Positions 6,083-6,906 of a stretch of DNA of 6,906 bases are shown here, one piece after another. Made by a program: the position numbers and the translations under genes. Source of the DNA: Actinomycetes bacterium (GTDB lineage Bacteria > Actinomycetota > Actinomycetes > Propionibacteriales > Propionibacteriaceae); assembly GCA_029778515.1 (NCBI GenBank), contig JAKOQD010000056.1:1-6906 (forward strand), read 5' to 3'. Position 1 is the first letter of the stretch. Every line of letters begins with the position of its first letter. Under the pieces are notes generated by a model. The model did no database searches. It saw only the letters and a list, made by a program, of their open reading frames with translations, and had not been told where the DNA came from.

Positions 6083-6251
6083 GCTGGGCTGCCGCCACCA
6101 TCATCGGCCCCTGAGGAAGCCCGCGAGGAACGAGCCGGCAGTCACGGATATCCACCGCGATTCCTGATATTTGCCTGAGAATCCTCGGGCGGTGGCCGGA
6201 TAGGGCTGTTCTGGACGAAAACTGTCAGAGCCGCCCGATTAGCTGGTGGTC
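6083..6251. other. Intergenic gap between the SDR gene and the DUF222 gene
   Basis: No gene is supported in these 169 bases. Just after the SDR stop, GGGCTG (6086-6091) can pair with CGGCCC (6105-6110, one G/T pair) around a 13-base loop. This is a weak hairpin without a T-run, so termination here is uncertain. The stretch 6146-6189 is less G/C-rich than its surroundings. Directly before ATG 6252 there is neither a good Shine-Dalgarno sequence nor a strict TANNNT box; TTAGCT (6239-6244), seven bases before the ATG, is the nearest -10-like hexamer. Confidence 0.6.
6185..6238. repeat. 8-base inverted repeat upstream of the DUF222 gene
   Basis: TCGGGCGG (6185-6192) and CCGCCCGA (6231-6238) are perfect inverted arms 38 bases apart. 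The right arm abuts the -10-like TTAGCT before the DUF222 gene. They could be paired operator half-sites or a long-looped hairpin. The sequence alone does not decide, and chance is possible. Confidence 0.35.
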
Positions 6252-6906
6252 ATGGACGAGCAGGTAGGCGTGGTGCCAGTGGAGTTGGCACTGGCTCAGA
6301 TTGGTGCTGCCCTGGGCTCGATCGACCCCAACCGTGCTCGACTCGCTCCCGAAGCCCGTCTCCGCGCGGCCAGGACTGCCCGGAGCCTGACCGGCCGGTT
6401 GGATGCGCTGGCGTCGCTATTGCTGGCCGAAGCTGATGCCGTGCACGCCTCGGAGCGAACCGTCGGTACGCCCACTTCGACGTGGCTGGCGATCGATCAG
6501 AACTTGACCAAACGTGAAGCTGCCGGCGCGTTGCACCGCGCCAGTGAGCTGGCTGCGCACCCAGTGCTGGGCGAGGCCGCTGTCGCTGGCAGAGTGAGCA
6601 CTGGGCAGGTACGGGCGATCAACACCATGCTCGATGGTCTGGCTGCTCAGCTGAACGACCAGCAGCAGGCGCAGGCCGAGACGTTGCTGGTGAGCCTGGC
6701 CGACTGTATGGATTCGGATGCGTTGGGCAAGGCCGCCGCGCAGGTGTTGGCGAAGGTCGCCCCGGCTGATGCTGACGAGCTACTCGAAACCAAGCTGCAG
6801 CGTGAGGCCGAAGCCGCGCACCGTAACCGGTCGCTGCGGTTCTGGCGGCAGGGCGGGTCGGTGCGGTTCGAAGGCTCCCTGCCCAAGCTGGCCGGTGAGC
6901 AGTTCA
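6252..6906 (+). CDS. DUF222 (13E12 repeat family) protein, partial, C-terminus cut by window end
   Basis: An open frame of 218 codons from ATG 6252 to the window end, with no stop. The protein is Ala/Leu-rich and helical with no signal peptide. The segment GTPTSTWLAIDQNLTKREAA (about 72-91) followed by AHPVLGEAAVAGRVSTGQV (about 101-119), and later LQREAEAAHRNRSL with RFEGSLP, match the DUF222 pattern that usually precedes a C-terminal HNH nuclease domain. That domain would lie beyond the window, so nuclease function cannot be confirmed. Such genes occur in many copies per genome in several actinobacteria and are often linked to mobile DNA. By hand count 52 of 218 codons end in A or T (about 24%), against 12 of the first 100 in the aldehyde dehydrogenase gene, with more GCT, GAT and TTG. 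This different codon use agrees with separate ancestry. The gene follows the SDR after 169 bases, apparently as an independent unit. Confidence 0.85.
   Translation, partial: MDEQVGVVPVELALAQIGAALGSIDPNRARLAPEARLRAARTARSLTGRLDALASLLLAEADAVHASERTVGTPTSTWLAIDQNLTKREAAGALHRASELAAHPVLGEAAVAGRVSTGQVRAINTMLDGLAAQLNDQQQAQAETLLVSLADCMDSDALGKAAAQVLAKVAPADADELLETKLQREAEAAHRNRSLRFWRQGGSVRFEGSLPKLAGEQF

Noticed and set aside
6086..6110. Possible terminator after the SDR gene
   Set aside because: Only a six-pair stem with one G/T pair, a 13-base loop and no T-run; too weak to call.
6201..6236. Possible SOS-type (LexA) site before the DUF222 gene
   Set aside because: CTGTTCTG and CTGTCAGA are imperfect direct, not inverted, repeats and do not fit the actinobacterial GAAC-N4-GTTC pattern.

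Overview
The window is chromosomal DNA from a high-GC actinobacterium. Three things point there: the small actinobacterial DUF3073 protein downstream of purM, strongly G/C-biased codons, and start codons placed 6-7 bases after TANNNT -10 boxes (leaderless starts). A DUF222/13E12-type gene at the right edge fits mycobacteria, nocardioforms or Propionibacteriales. I cannot fix the genus; Propionibacteriales is only a guess.

The left half (1-3707) reads entirely on the minus strand. In transcription order it holds a DUF4870 (Tic20-like) membrane protein with a repetitive Pro/Tyr/Gln N-terminal region, purF (amidophosphoribosyltransferase), purM (AIR synthetase) and the DUF3073 protein. purF and purM overlap by 8 bases and catalyse steps 1 and 5 of de novo purine synthesis. 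purF has its own -10 box directly before its GTG start, and a quasi-palindrome lies where its -35 would be. The DUF3073 gene has a plausible promoter of its own in the purM-DUF3073 gap.

A divergent intergenic region of 121 bases (3708-3828) carries a candidate -10 for each direction, both placed for leaderless transcripts. To its right on the plus strand is a tight two-gene unit (1-base gap). It encodes an NADP-type succinate-semialdehyde dehydrogenase-like aldehyde dehydrogenase and a short-chain dehydrogenase whose C-terminal half resembles the SDR16C (retinol/17beta-hydroxysteroid dehydrogenase) group. Together they could oxidise an alcohol to an aldehyde and then to an acid; the substrate is unknown.

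After a 169-base gap without a recognisable gene, a DUF222 (13E12 repeat family) gene starts at 6252 and runs off the right edge. It has a clearly lower G/C share at third codon positions than the aldehyde dehydrogenase gene, which suggests a mobile or recently acquired origin. I see no tRNA, rRNA, CRISPR array, complete insertion sequence or convincing terminator. Most of the window is ordinary housekeeping sequence, and I found no clear new biological system.
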